A stretch of DNA of 64,000 bases from positions 992,001 to 1,056,000 of the forward strand of contig JAYXKI010000008.1 in the NCBI GenBank assembly GCA_037892935.1. The letters are read 5' to 3'. Positions 44,534 to 56,400 of this stretch are shown one piece after another. How positions within the stretch are numbered: position 1 is the first letter of the stretch; each line of letters opens with the position of its first letter. The notes under the pieces are model-generated. The model saw only the letters and a list, made by a program, of their open reading frames with translations, searched no databases and had not been told where the DNA came from. The stretch comes from Phlebopus portentosus (lineage: Eukaryota > Basidiomycota > Agaricomycetes > Boletales > Boletinellaceae). Made by a program: the position numbers and the translations under genes.

Positions 44534-44754
44534 GTAATCGTAGCATGTAAGATGTGCGTGCATATTGCCTTGTTGACCATCAGGTCCCAAGTAGTTCGCC
44601 CACTTCACCTAGCCTTTCCTTCCCAAAGAACAAACTGCTCAACCTACATAGACCATGCAGTAGCTGTGTAAAGTGCACATGTCTTGTTTTGAGTTCTTTC
44701 CTTCGGTCCTGTACCGCGGAATCTCAACCAGAACTCTGGTTATTTGTCTGTCTG

Positions 44755-44925
44755 GATGAGAGCAACGTGCCTATACCGTTCATTGGCTGTATACAAATCA
44801 GACTCACGACGATCTCGCTTCCATTCATGAAGAAGACCAGGATATTTCAGGTGACTGACGCGCTAATGGACCGATCGAAGGTCATAGTGAGGCGGATTCT
44901 AGACGAACATTGGGAAAACTATTGA
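44755..44925 (+). pseudogene. Diverged 3' remnant of the 40939-41958 gene
   Basis: From DESNVPIPFIGCI and on to QVTDALMDRSKVIVRRILDEHWENY, this frame aligns with DQRNIPPLGRI and QLTDTLMARLKAMLKQTVEEERQNH at the end of the gene at 41958. The last 26 codons are equal in length, and similarity runs past the stop. The N-terminal part is not found. It lies just before the second esterase, as its parent lies before the first. Confidence 0.6.
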
Positions 44926-45286
44926 AGTCCGGCGTGTTGTCTTCTATTGTGGAGAAGCATGGGCTTATTGGGTGCTTAAAACTGTTTTCTAGTTCACCCC
45001 AGTCCAAAAATGCTGACTCGAAGTATCGCAAAGACAGACCTATAATAAAAAATGACACCGTGTTGATCCATGTGACGAACATGCAAGAGTTAATCTCTGA
45101 GTCTTATTTTGCCAAGGTCAGGACGGCCGCCGCATCATTCTTCTTCTCGGAATGTACGAGAGTCGCGTAGAAGAGAGAGACAAACTTTGCGACTCATGAC
45201 TTCCGAGGGTCTTTCTTCGTCAAAATCGGCACTAGAAAACCCGCCGAAATAATATAAAGCCCGGAGAAAAACTGCATTCTAGCAGT

Positions 45287-47315
45287 ATGAAGCTCTTGGT
45301 CGTTTCTGCGATAGCTATTCTCCAGCTCTCTTGGCGCGCATCATGTTCAGAAGGCCTGCAATTTTCCAGGATTGACTCACATATTGTCGATGTTGGATAT
45401 GCAAGATATCTTGGAAACTTTACGGAACCCTACAGCGTCGCCTTTCTTGGCATACCGTATGCAGAACCGCCCATCGGAGATCTCCGCTTCCGTGCGCCTG
45501 TCCCTCTGGACCCCGAGAGGCTTAGAGAAAACGAAGAGGTCATTGACGCGACCAATTATTCGGATTTCTGTATTCAAGGAAGCAGTGGAGGAGGTGACGC
45601 TGGCGGTGCAGGAAGCGAAGACTGCTTGAAAATTAATATATACGCACCAGTCAATGCGACCTCCAGAAGCAATTGTAAGTAGGCATTTGTTTCTTATCAG
45701 GATTCCGCCTAGTTCTGATACCTCATAAGTGCCCGTGTTATTTTATATGCATGGAGGAGGTAAAGTAGTCCGTTTCTTGCAGCAGAGTGAACCGAGGTTG
45801 ACCAGAAACAGGCTATGTCTACGGGAATCCTAGAAATTGGCCATTTGATCACTGGATCAACCAATCACCCAATGTCGTGATTGTTTCCGTGTATTATAGG
45901 CTCGATTCCTTTGGTTTTCTTGCGCATCCCGACTTCTCCAAATCATCCATCGCAGACTTAAATGCCGGAATCAAAGATCAGCTTCTTGCATTACAATGGA
46001 TTCAAGATAATATAGCCGCTTTTGGAGGAGATCCAAGCCAGGTGACGATAAATGGGGAGAGTGCTGGTGGCGGAAGTGTGCAGATACACCTGGTCGCGAA
46101 TGAAGGCTCCCAGAATCTCTTTTCTGGAGCAATTGGTCAGAGTATAGACAGAGAACCCATGCCTCTCCCGGAGCAACAGGAGGTGAGTGATCGCTTTACA
46201 TGCACTTCGTCGTGCCCGTGGCCAAATTATTAACTGCTGACTGCATGAAGCCATTATTCGACTTCTACGCAGAGCAGGCAGGCTGCGGAGGCTTCGGATC
46301 GGTCGACGCCACTGTCGGCTGTCTCAGAGCTGCATCTATAGACGCATTAGCCCGCGCTCAAGATGCATCTTTGTACGTTACGTAAAGCTGATATAGTGTC
46401 TTCAACGGTGACTGATCAAGGATTAGTAACGGATCCCTGTACAATAAATGGAGGCCCGTCGTGGATGGAACACTTATTTCCGATTATCCTACGAGACTAT
46501 TGTCCAAAGGGAAATTTGCTCATGTACCTATTATAGCAGGGTGAGTGGGAAATATGGGTCAGGGCGAGCGGTTTGCTCACATTATGTTAGTGCAACGAGC
46601 AATGAAACGGTAGCCGATACAACGAACGTCAACGTCACAGAATACATACATCAGTCGTATCCCATGCTAACACCCGCAGAACTAGTCGCATTCAACAAAG
46701 TGTACAATCGTTCCCAATTTTCATCTGACTTGGAATGGATACGAACTGCGACCGGCGAGCCACTGGTCCGTTGCGGGGTGAGCAGAGGGCCTTGTCCATT
46801 GAAGTTCATTAGTAACAGTCATTTCTAGAGGGAGACAGTCGGATACGCGGGTGCTAAGCATTGCAAAGCTTGGACATACCGATACAATCAGCCAAACCCG
46901 ACGCAGAATGAACCTGGTGTTGTTGATCATGCTGCGGAGAATTGGATGATGTTTTTGGGCACAAATACTGGGTATGCATCAAAAATTTTTACGGAGCCTT
47001 CGCTACGCTCACTCTATCCGATCTTGAAGAACGAACGGAAGCAATGTTTTTACGGGCCTGGACAATGTCGAGACGGCGTTCAGCGAGGAATTGATAGCTT
47101 ACTGGCTTTCCTTTGTTCGCACGAAGGATCCCAACGAGTTTAGACTCGCGCGATCACCTGCATGGCCTGACTTCTCGACGGGGAAAAGAGCTGTTCTCCA
47201 GCAATCGCAGGACAACGTTACGACGACGAGTGGTATTTATGTTGAAAAAGAGTTTGCGGGAGACACAACGCGTTGCCTGTTTGTGGCATCTTTAGTCGAT
47301 CATATGCAGAATTAG
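45287..47315 (+). CDS. Secreted type-B carboxylesterase/lipase, intact copy
   Basis: The start MKLLVVSAIAILQLSWRASC is a signal peptide. The ORF runs through YARYLGNF, FLGIPYAEPPIGDLRFRAP, HGG-G/Y (split by an intron), YYRLDSFGFLAHP and the nucleophile GESAGGGS. It continues to NKWRPVVDGTLISDYP, NETVADTTNVNVTEY and the likely catalytic-His segment VDHAAENWMMF, and ends VASLVDHMQN. All joins tested keep the frame. It is a close tandem partner of the copy at 42508-44533, about 0.75 kb upstream. The substrate is unknown; the family includes fungal lipases and sterol or feruloyl-type esterases. Confidence 0.9.
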
Positions 47316-47403
47316 ATAAGCATAGTATTACATAAGCGCCTGTTAACGCGCTCGCTTTTACTTTACTGTATACATCTCAGCTCTGTTCACGTTTAACAAG
47401 ACC

Positions 47404-49565
47404 ATGGCGTCCCCGCCCACATCTCCTGACAGCTCTGCTCCTCAGACTCCTTGCACAGAACCTGGACCAAGCAATGGCAATGTTTCAAGCTCTCCCTCAA
47501 ACAAACGCGCCGCATCTACCTCACTTTCTGACTCGGAGACTCTGGTGACGAAGACCACAAAGACGCCAACGTCTTGTGGCAGGAAGAACAAAAAGGTCGT
47601 CAGTGACGCTTACAGAAGAAGGAAGAAGAAGAAGAAACTACCTATCACGCAAATCCGATCTCAAATCTCCAGAGTGTCGCTCGCGAAGGTCCCAATGTCA
47701 CCCAAGGTACATCTGTTGATTATATTTGACGACCTTTTTTAACCTTCGATGAAAGGGAGAGGACCGTGAAGTCAAAGAAGAAGATAACCAGAGCGAAGAC
47801 ACGAAGGAAAATCTTGTTTCCGCGGATACAAACGACGAGCTAGTACAACTGCGCAAGAAGGTTGAAGACCAGAGTGTAGTGAGTCTTGTATCGCCACATG
47901 CAGCTAGTTCTAAGCTAATTATATTTCTGCTGTCACCGAAAGCTGCTCAGTGCCCATAAAGAGTTCTTGGAATCCCTTGCCCCTTCAATAACGTGTCAAA
48001 TATGCCTTGATCCCATGTATAGACCATATACGCTGGCTCCATGCGGCCACACTGCTTGCTACGATTGGTACGTGCTTTGCTGTCCAAGTTGTATCAATAT
48101 TGCCTAACGGAAGTATTTTCGCAGTCTCCTCGCCTGGTTTCGAGCTCCTCCTGCTCACGTCGGTCACTCTCCTCCACAGCATCTGGCATTTAACTTTGAT
48201 CCAAATGAACCCGCTTTACTGGCACGCGACGCGCCTATGCTACTCAGGAAAAATAAGACGTGTCCTCACTGTCGAGCTATTGTTCGTGACGTACCTGTTG
48301 AAGCTTGGGGCATAAAAGACATAGTCAATCACCTTTTCGCTCACAAGGGTGACGCGGCGAAAGATCTATTCCCAACTCACGCTGGATCTCAGGAAGAAAG
48401 AATGAGCCCATCAGGTCCTGATGCTTGGAAAGGTGTTTTCAGAACCAATAGAACACTGGCTATTCTGAACGGAAATCCGGATAGACAGGCTGCTTCAATT
48501 CTCGATGATAGCCAGCATGGCAACGTGAGACCATTCTACGATGAAGAGGACGACGTCTACAGATGCACAGAGTGTTACCATGAGATATGGCAGGGTATTT
48601 GTTCTTCCTGTGGTCGACTCTACCCGGGTCATCGCGATGAATTCGAGGACGACGATGAAGAACTTGACGGCGGTAACTGGATGGACGCCGAGGATTTTCA
48701 CGGGCTCGATGGTCAGTTAGAATTAGCAGGTGGTGATGCTGACGGGCGCGTCCAAGGTATAATGGGAGCTCTCGGATTTCACCGACGCTTGTTCCAGCGT
48801 GGCGACGAGGACGACTCTGCGGATGAAGATGACTATGAGAGTAGCTTCATCGACGATGAGGATGACCACGCCAGGATGGAAGAGTATCACTCTGCTGAAG
48901 AAGCCCGAGGTTATGACTCGGAAGATGTAGAGATGAGATATGTTGATGACGAGGGCCACCTGCCTCGCAGGGTCCCAGCCCCTCGCGTGCAGGTGTCTGA
49001 TGAAGATGCTTCACCACGTGTACGATTGGGAACGATCGAGATACTTGATTCAGATTCAGACTCTCCTGTCCCACCAGCCAATCGCCCTAGGACACAGGTC
49101 TCTCGTCTTCGGATAGAATCTGATGACGATGATGAAAATACGGGCGCTAGACCTCAACGTGCTGGACGCGTTACAGGACTGTCACGAGGTCGCCACATTA
49201 CTATCAATGACTCGGACTCGGAACAAGAGGAAGACGAGTAAGTCAATATTCCTGCTAGATCTTTGCACCAGACGTCGAGGCTAACTGACTCTCTTAATAG
49301 GCGCTCCGATGTTGGTAATCGGCGCAATCAACGTCACTACAGACCATATACCCGATCTCTGTCTGACGAAGAAAGCGTCTCAAGAGATGGCAGTGTCCAT
49401 TCATCACGACATGGGTAAGTTCTCACCATACCCGTTAGCTGTTCGGTAACTGGACCCTTTTTTATTTTCAGGAGTTTCCACGGCTCGGCATCGGGCTTGT
49501 CGCATGAAAACTACGAAAACTATGCCTTTTCTGACGAGGAAGAGGAGTTTATGTGGTCCGAATGA
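47404..49565 (+). CDS. RING-finger protein (putative E3 ubiquitin ligase)
   Basis: The first exon (MASPPTSPDSSAPQTPCTEP..) is disordered and basic. A Glu/Lys helix leads into the RING: CQICLDPMYRPYTLAPCGHTAC, then YDCLLAWF (after an intron at about 48066-48124), and CPHC about 40 residues later, an insertion between the two halves of the zinc site. A second Cys pair set (CTECYHEIWQGICSSC) may form another zinc ribbon. The C-terminus is long and acidic with many Asp/Glu and Ser. The last exon ends FSDEEEEFMWSE. The substrate is unknown. Confidence 0.85.
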
Positions 49566-50739
49566 AGGGAATGGCTATGTAATTTGAACATCGAGTGTTC
49601 ATTTTACTGTGTATCATAATCTGAATACTGAAACTGTTTGTCCTTTGAATTTCGCTTGCAGTTGACAGTCCTACTAGAATTTGCCCTCTGCCCTTTGAGC
49701 TCCGGGCTGACTGAGCACCAACTTGACAGGATTAGGAGTGAAACACGCATTTTCAACGAGGTTTCAATGCGATTCTCAGAAATTATGTTCATTCCACACA
49801 ATAACCGAATGATATGATCCGGCGCTGAAATGTGACAATGACTCGACCTGACTGAATCGTCGAGTCCTGACTGAAAGCCCATTTGCCGTAATCGTCATGA
49901 TCCAACAATTCCAAACTTGGCATCAAATTCTATTGTGGACTCCAACAGGCACCCACAGCAACACAACACGTGGTTCTCAGAGGTTAGTTCCGCCACTGGC
50001 GTTGTGTGGCTCAAGGGGATGAACTAACACCCCCACGGTCCAATCGCAGTGAAGGCCAACTTAATACCGGCATCGCATTTGGACCCACAATCCACCGCAT
50101 TGAAAATAGAGGATTCTTCATGTCATGTGAAGTTCAGCGACACAGCCACGTCCTTGCTAGTGGATTGGATTTGGTCCCCAATACGATGCCGACAAGTGGT
50201 TTCTGACGCAAGCCTCCACAAATCGGCATCGGCTACGTCGGATGCTTATTGGTACGACACAGCGAGATGCACTGGCTTTGCTTTGCATATTAGGCAGCGC
50301 TGTGTTGAGTTCTGTTGACATTGATGACTCGGTCAGCGGAACATGCGTCATCACCGATCGGAACGTGCCGGCCGCGGTTGCTGAAGCTGGCCCGCGGCTC
50401 GAAGAATAGCCGGGCACCGATCTGCATCCCAAAATTACCATATTAGGTAGTCAGGCCAGTAATGCTGTGTTGGTATTTCACAGCCCGAACTCACCCGGAA
50501 GAGGACATATTCATGGCAAGAAAACACCTCCGTTCGGTGTCGGGAGTTGTTGGAGGGAGATTTATTCTGGATTCTGAAATGGCTATGCTCGCCGAACTGC
50601 TTACTGGTTTGCCCGTCTGCAGTGGTTCCATCCGAGTCATTCCACATCCGTTCACCTCACTATTTCGAACTGATTCTTATAAAGGGATCGCCTTCACCTC
50701 TGACTCGATCATCAAGTTTCACCCCTGACTCTCGCACAC
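49566..50739. other. Intergenic region before Hsp20
   Basis: About 1.2 kb. Between 50050 and 50410 three frames are open together, which fits GC-rich non-coding DNA better than one gene. I support no ORF. Heat-shock elements were looked for upstream of Hsp20, but no clear nTTCnnGAAn array was seen. Confidence 0.4.
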
Positions 50740-50746
50740 TATAAAA
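50740..50746 (+). promoter_or_regulatory. TATA box of the Hsp20 gene
   Basis: TATAAAA 65 bp before the Hsp20 start codon (50805), followed by a CT-rich leader. A second TATAAAG lies near 50679. Confidence 0.6.
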
Positions 50747-50804
50747 GCGCTCCTCTCTACTTAACTTGTCTTCCGCTTCTCCCGATCGAATAAACACTCA
50801 AACA

Positions 50805-51908
50805 ATGGCAGCTGCTGTAGTTGCTCCCAACAACGCGCCTTCGCCGCATTCTTCAGCTGCTTCGTCCCCCCAGTCCCATACTTCTCATTTACCTCAGCAT
50901 ACAAATGCACCTCTATACACACAGGAGGAGGTCGTTCGATTTGTACAGGCCGCGCTTGCCGCTGCATACCGCGATCAGTCCGTACACGCGAACGCCCGAC
51001 CATCATCAAATGTGCAGTCCCTCCAAGAGGACCGTATCATGAAACCTCGCGTTCACATGTACGAAACTTTGGGCGCAAAAAGGATGATGATTACAACTCT
51101 TGAGCTGCCGGGCCTTCAGAAGGACGACGTTCACATCACAGCCAGGCCTAACGGTGAACTCATCATTTCCGGCGAGCGCAGACCTCAACACTTGCTCTAC
51201 CTGCAAAATATTCGTGGCGAAAATGATCACAACCGGAGTCGCGAAGAGAGCGGAGAGGAGAGCGGTCGGACGGTCTTTAATGAGCTTAAGTTTGGCAAGT
51301 TCCAGAGATCAATTCGCTTGCCTGCCGGGACAGATGTAAGTCTATACTTCCAAATTCTCTGGTACGTTTTCATTCCTGACGTGCAATTTCTAGCCTTCTA
51401 CCATTACCGCGTCAATGGATGACGGTATGCTCACGATTACATGGCCTTTGCCACCATGTACAAGGACCTCGATCAACCATGACGTAGCAACAACCAATGA
51501 CGCTCAAATGAACGAAGTACGTGCCAGCTTATAGACGACATAGACATAGGCATCCGAGAGCCGCTGTATGCTCGGCTGCCGATCGGTTGTGTCTCCTTTG
51601 CATCACTTCGGTGCGTATCGGTCCTACTTCCCCCTTGTCTGTTTCTGTATGTGGCGCAACCTGCACTCCCTCTCGGCGAGGCGACCATGCTGTTACTGCT
51701 ATAAAGGGAGATGGCCTCTTGCGCCACCGACATTGCTCCAGCAAAGCAATGATAAATAAAGTTCCGCTTTTCTCCTTTACAACGCATATGCAGACGAACG
51801 AAGCACAGTACTGACGAGCGACTTTCTCCGTTTCTTTAGGGCCTGGTCAAACTGTCTTCCGATCGTGTTCCCTTATCTCGAGATGCTGCAGTGACGTCCT
51901 TTGCTTGA
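50805..51908 (+). CDS. Small heat shock protein (Hsp20/alpha-crystallin)
   Basis: The start is MAAAVVAPNNAPSPHSSAAS, followed by a Pro/Ser/Gln-rich N-terminal arm. The alpha-crystallin domain reads LELPGLQKDDVHITARPNGELIISGERR, FGKFQRSIRLPAG and, after an intron, ASMDDGMLTITWP, the usual end of the domain. A final exon after a ~320-nt intron (51516-51839) adds GLVKLSSDRVPLSR. It is an ATP-independent chaperone, normally induced by heat. The long last intron is unusual among the ~50-60-nt introns here, and its start and end are not proven. Confidence 0.9.
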
Positions 51909-53440
51909 ACCCTATCAACTGAAGAACCCCCTGACGTCGTCCACCCCTTATCACTTATATCCCACTTTGTTCATTTGCCAGTTGTAGGTTCGCCCTAGAC
52001 GCCCCTCTCATTCAGCTATCATTATACTCGCGCAACAAAGTCTTCTCGTACCTTATGTATTTGCAGCTCTCGTTTCATACACCGTAGATACGCAGGGCTT
52101 TGCACTTTTGTCTTGTCTTTTCTTTCACGCTGTCTTTTCGGTAGTTACATGTTGTACATTGTGTATTTTTGGACGCTTATTTATTCAAGTGCATAAAGGC
52201 ATTTGGTGCGATCACGGAACAGGGAACAGGAGTGTCTCTTCCGCAAACGTGCTTCCTTCCGTTGTCACTGCCCTGTACACTTTCTGTTCCGATACTTTAC
52301 ATATACATAACCATCTAATGAGGATCTACAATAGAATAGAATAATCAAATTAGTTTCCCCTTAATTGAACCATATGCGATGCGATCTTCCCTAACACAAG
52401 AGAGCGATACAGTTGATGCGCACAAGGAAGGAACGAACAGCTAACGCATACGGATCGTGTCGGGTCGCTCAGAGCTCAAGCCAACAACCTTCTAATTTCC
52501 GTCATCCGCACCTCGCCATCAGGTGGAGCCACCATTTCGGCATTTATTCATCTCGTCAGGTCCTTCATGCAAAGAAGAGCAGGACGCAGGTAAATTGAAT
52601 GAGCGAAGGAACCCGATGCTTTCTTCCTAACTTCCTTCGTGAAATTCCTCTTTACCGTATGTGTTCTTGTTCGCTTCTCTCATTTCGCCATTTCGTCAGT
52701 TTCCCTTCGTCACGCAGGGTGAACAAGAGATTCAAGACAGCGAAGGGAAACCGCATTTTCCTACTTACCTTCCTTTATATCATGCTCTTGCTCGCATCCC
52801 GTCATGTCGTTAATATTCGCACAAAGCAGAAATCGGGACCCGGATGGAGAGCTTGCTTCCGTTGTTCGTGTCTCCGGCATATCTCATTCCACAAGATCTC
52901 TGACCCAGATTCTCCGATAGTCCAGACTTCCAGGGACCTCAGGGACTCAAACCGGTCTGAACGATTAAGGACTGGTCCAGGGTGGATATAAGTGGGCAAA
53001 CATAGGCAAACACAGGCAAACATCGGACAAAAAGTCAATACAGTATTGCTTCTTATGCAACCACTAATCCAAAGATAGCGATAGCCATGTTCTGATCACA
53101 CCTTAGCATGATAGCACACGAATAAAATGTGAGAGTACAGATTTTCCAAGTGCAGACTGACTGACTACGTATACGAGAGTGAAGTTATAATATAGAAGAG
53201 GAGAGTCGATAAAGGTTGAGAACCTAGAACACTCACGAAAACGAGACGTCTTTGACCAGATGACTTGAGTAAAAAATTATAGTAAAAAGGACGAGGCAGA
53301 ACAGACAGCATCCGGATAGCCGAAGATAGCAAACTAACAGATAGAAACTATGGCACGAGTTTTGGAACATAAAAGGATGATTTCAGCAGGGAAAAGTGGA
53401 CCGGAGACAGAAGTAAAGAATGGAAAAGAATCCATAAGGG
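51909..53440. other. Intergenic region between convergent genes
   Basis: About 1.5 kb between the stops of Hsp20 (+) and Snf5 (-). It contains a short tandem array (GGCAAACA units, 52994-53024). An ORF at 52599-52991 has no support beyond length. Confidence 0.45.
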
Positions 53441-56400
53441 TTATGTCGTAGTACCTTGCACGCGAGCCTGCACCCTCGCCCGATGCTGCCGGTTTTTCAA
53501 ATGTACCTCGAAGTTCGATAAAGTTTCTCCAGGGCCAGGAGTGTATAACTGAACGCACGTAGAGAAGTTCACCATAACGCATTGATCTATTGAAAAGAAG
53601 CTCACCTTGCCAGGGCAATCTAGACACTTCACGCGCCAGTCTGGTGGAAGGTTACTAGTTCTGCGCAGAATAATTTCGAAGCGATCATCCGGATATCGCG
53701 TTTGCATCTCAGCCATTGCGTCCTCTTGCCACTGAGGTCGCTGAATAGGCTGTTCAAATCAATTCCCAGATTCGCTCAGAAAAAAAGCCATGTGACTTAC
53801 AACTGGTCGAGGTTGTTGTGCATCTTGTCCGGAAGGAGCAGGAGTGGCGGACGGCTCAGCTGAACCAGAATCTCTATTTGGAGCTGCTGACACCGGTCTG
53901 GAGCCGGGTGAAGATGGGGGCGGAGCAGATGTCGACATTTCCGTCTGCGCAGGTAATTCAGATTCCTGTTTGGCGGGAGTCGCAACAGCCGAGGCAGGTC
54001 TGCTAACACTAGCCGTTCCATTAGCGTGCCCTCTATTTCGAGCAAGTGGTCTCTCGGAAGCATCAGAGCTCACATCCGAGGCCGGCGATAACGGTCTTTC
54101 AAGATCGAGTGCATCTGCCACTGCCGGCGATTGGCGCGCCGACTTTCTGGGCGAAGATTTTATTTCGACCCAGACATCGCTCTTCGTAGGCCTCGGCGAG
54201 GACGGTTCTTCCGTTGCTGAAGCAGGTGTTGCAGCTTGGTCTTGTTCCTTCTGCAAGTTCAGTGCGCGAAGCGCTGCAGCACCGCCACGCTTCTTCGCGC
54301 TTGCCTTCGCTCGGTCGCTTTCCATCCTCAAATTCAAGTGATACTCTGGGTCAGTATGGTACTCAACAGGCCGTGGTCTCCTATGGCGATGCCAGAATTT
54401 GCCTGGAGACATGTGTTATTCCAAGAAAACCACCTCGGATCAATGATCCCAACTTACCACAAGCACCGCATTGAGACTTGTCTCCCAACGGTCCCTTTCT
54501 CCTCCCGATGGCCACGTTATCCGGACAGCCACAGTTCGAACAATGCCATACACCATTAATCATATTCGCTCGCTGGCCGTCCGCAAACTCTCTTTCCTTC
54601 GCTTCCTTCTCGAGCTCTCTCTGGCGCTTGGCCGTCATCGGACCTTGGTTCGCCTTGGACTGCGGTGCCGAAGGCGTAGCAGGCACAGAAGCGGGTAGGG
54701 GCGCATCGCCTTCAATTGGCGGTTGGAATACTGAGCTATCCACAACAGTCGATGGCGTAGCAGACGTAACGTTCGCACGCGGCTTGAGAATCGAGCTAGG
54801 ATATGACGGAGCTTTGAACGAGCCGCGTGGCTTCGGAAGTTTCGATGCCGGAAGAGCAGGAGCAGCGGGTATAGGATTCGTAGGTGGGAGCACTGTCGTT
54901 CCATTCTCAGACGCAACCATGTTCGCAATCGTAAGCGAAGCAGCTGCAGCCGCAGCACGACGCGAGGTCGGCGCCGCCGCGGCAGCAGCAATCGCAAGCG
55001 TCGAAGGATCAATCTCTGGGAACCCAATGGCAGGCGTACGGTGCGTTCTGATAGGTTCTCTATCTGGCAGCACGATCCCACGTCGACCACGAGTATTGCG
55101 TTTTCGACGCTTGTTTGCTTCTTTCTCGCGTTCCTTGTCAAGTCGATCAAGTTCGCCATCGCTGAGGTAGTTGATAATCGGCTGGTGCGCTTGCGTTTGG
55201 TCAACCGAACACGCAGCAGATAATACTGGAGATAAGAATGACATGCGCAAATCATCGTCCTGAATAGCCGAACCATCCGAAGGATGTCCAACGAGGAAAA
55301 GCGATTTCTGATACGCAGCTGCTTGCTCTCGTATTGAGTGAGCAATGGCCGTTCTACGCAAGGACTCAGCAAAGAACATGCCACTCAGGGACAACTCCAC
55401 TCACTTAAATTCACCAGCGAGCCCAAGATCACTGCAATAAACTTCTGCGAATTGCTCGGGAGTAGGATCTGAATTCTCAATGTCCCATTCAAACTGATCA
55501 TCGAGCTTCATCTCTCCAACCGTGACATCAAGCTAGAAGGAAGAAAAAAACAAGCCATTAAATACCAACTTCTCCCCAAAAAGGCATTCAAAAGTCACCT
55601 TGATGAGTATTCGCATCTCCTCATGCATGTCATCTTCATCTGCCTCGCGCATTTCAACGTCCGTGTTAGCTTCCGCAGGCGCAGGCGCAGCAGGCGTTGC
55701 TTCAGTCGGCTTCGCTTCCTCAGTGGTAGTAGCAGCAGCGTCCTGCTTTGCACCGCTCTCCTCACCCTCCTTAGCATCTTCCTCTTTCGTTTCTTTCACA
55801 GCATTCTCCTTCGCAGTAGCAACACCGTCCTGCTTCTCTTTCTCTTTCTCTTTTTCCTTGTCCTTGTCCTTCTCTTTGGTAGCCGTATCCTTCGCACCCC
55901 GCTTTCTTTTCCTCGACGCGCGCTCACTCTTCGCGATCTCCGCCGCCAGCTCCTTAAGTAGCGCATTCTTCCTCACCGTACCGTCCTTCTTTCTCAATCG
56001 AGTGCGCCAAGTAGCCCACCACTTCGCATCTTCACCTTCATCCTCCAGCACGCCTCGTATTAAAGGTGCTTTGGGCTCTCCATTAGAAGACAATTCAATG
56101 TCATTACTGACATCTGCGAAGGTAGCGGTGTGCGCTTTGTAGTCACTCAATTGCTCTTGGATGGACTTGGTGATGATCGAGTGATAACTCGTCGACAGTC
56201 CATAATCATCGATCAAAGCCATCGCAAACGCTTCAGGGGTGACGATCGGATCTACCAATAAAGTCCACAAATCAGTCTCCCCATCCACATATTCACATTA
56301 CCAAAACCATTTGAAAGGTAAGTGACTCACCGTTAAGGTTCCAGACAAACGTATCCCGATACTTATGATGCTCAACGTCGAACTCCAACCTGATCGGAAC

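Noticed and set aside
50049..50410. Overlapping long frames on both strands that look like a small gene
   Set aside because: Three frames are open at once, no start or splice partner is consistent, and no family is recognised.
55595..56142. Long plus-strand frames opposite the Snf5 Lys/Glu linker
   Set aside because: They are the reverse reading of the charged and Gln/Ala-rich coding sequence.
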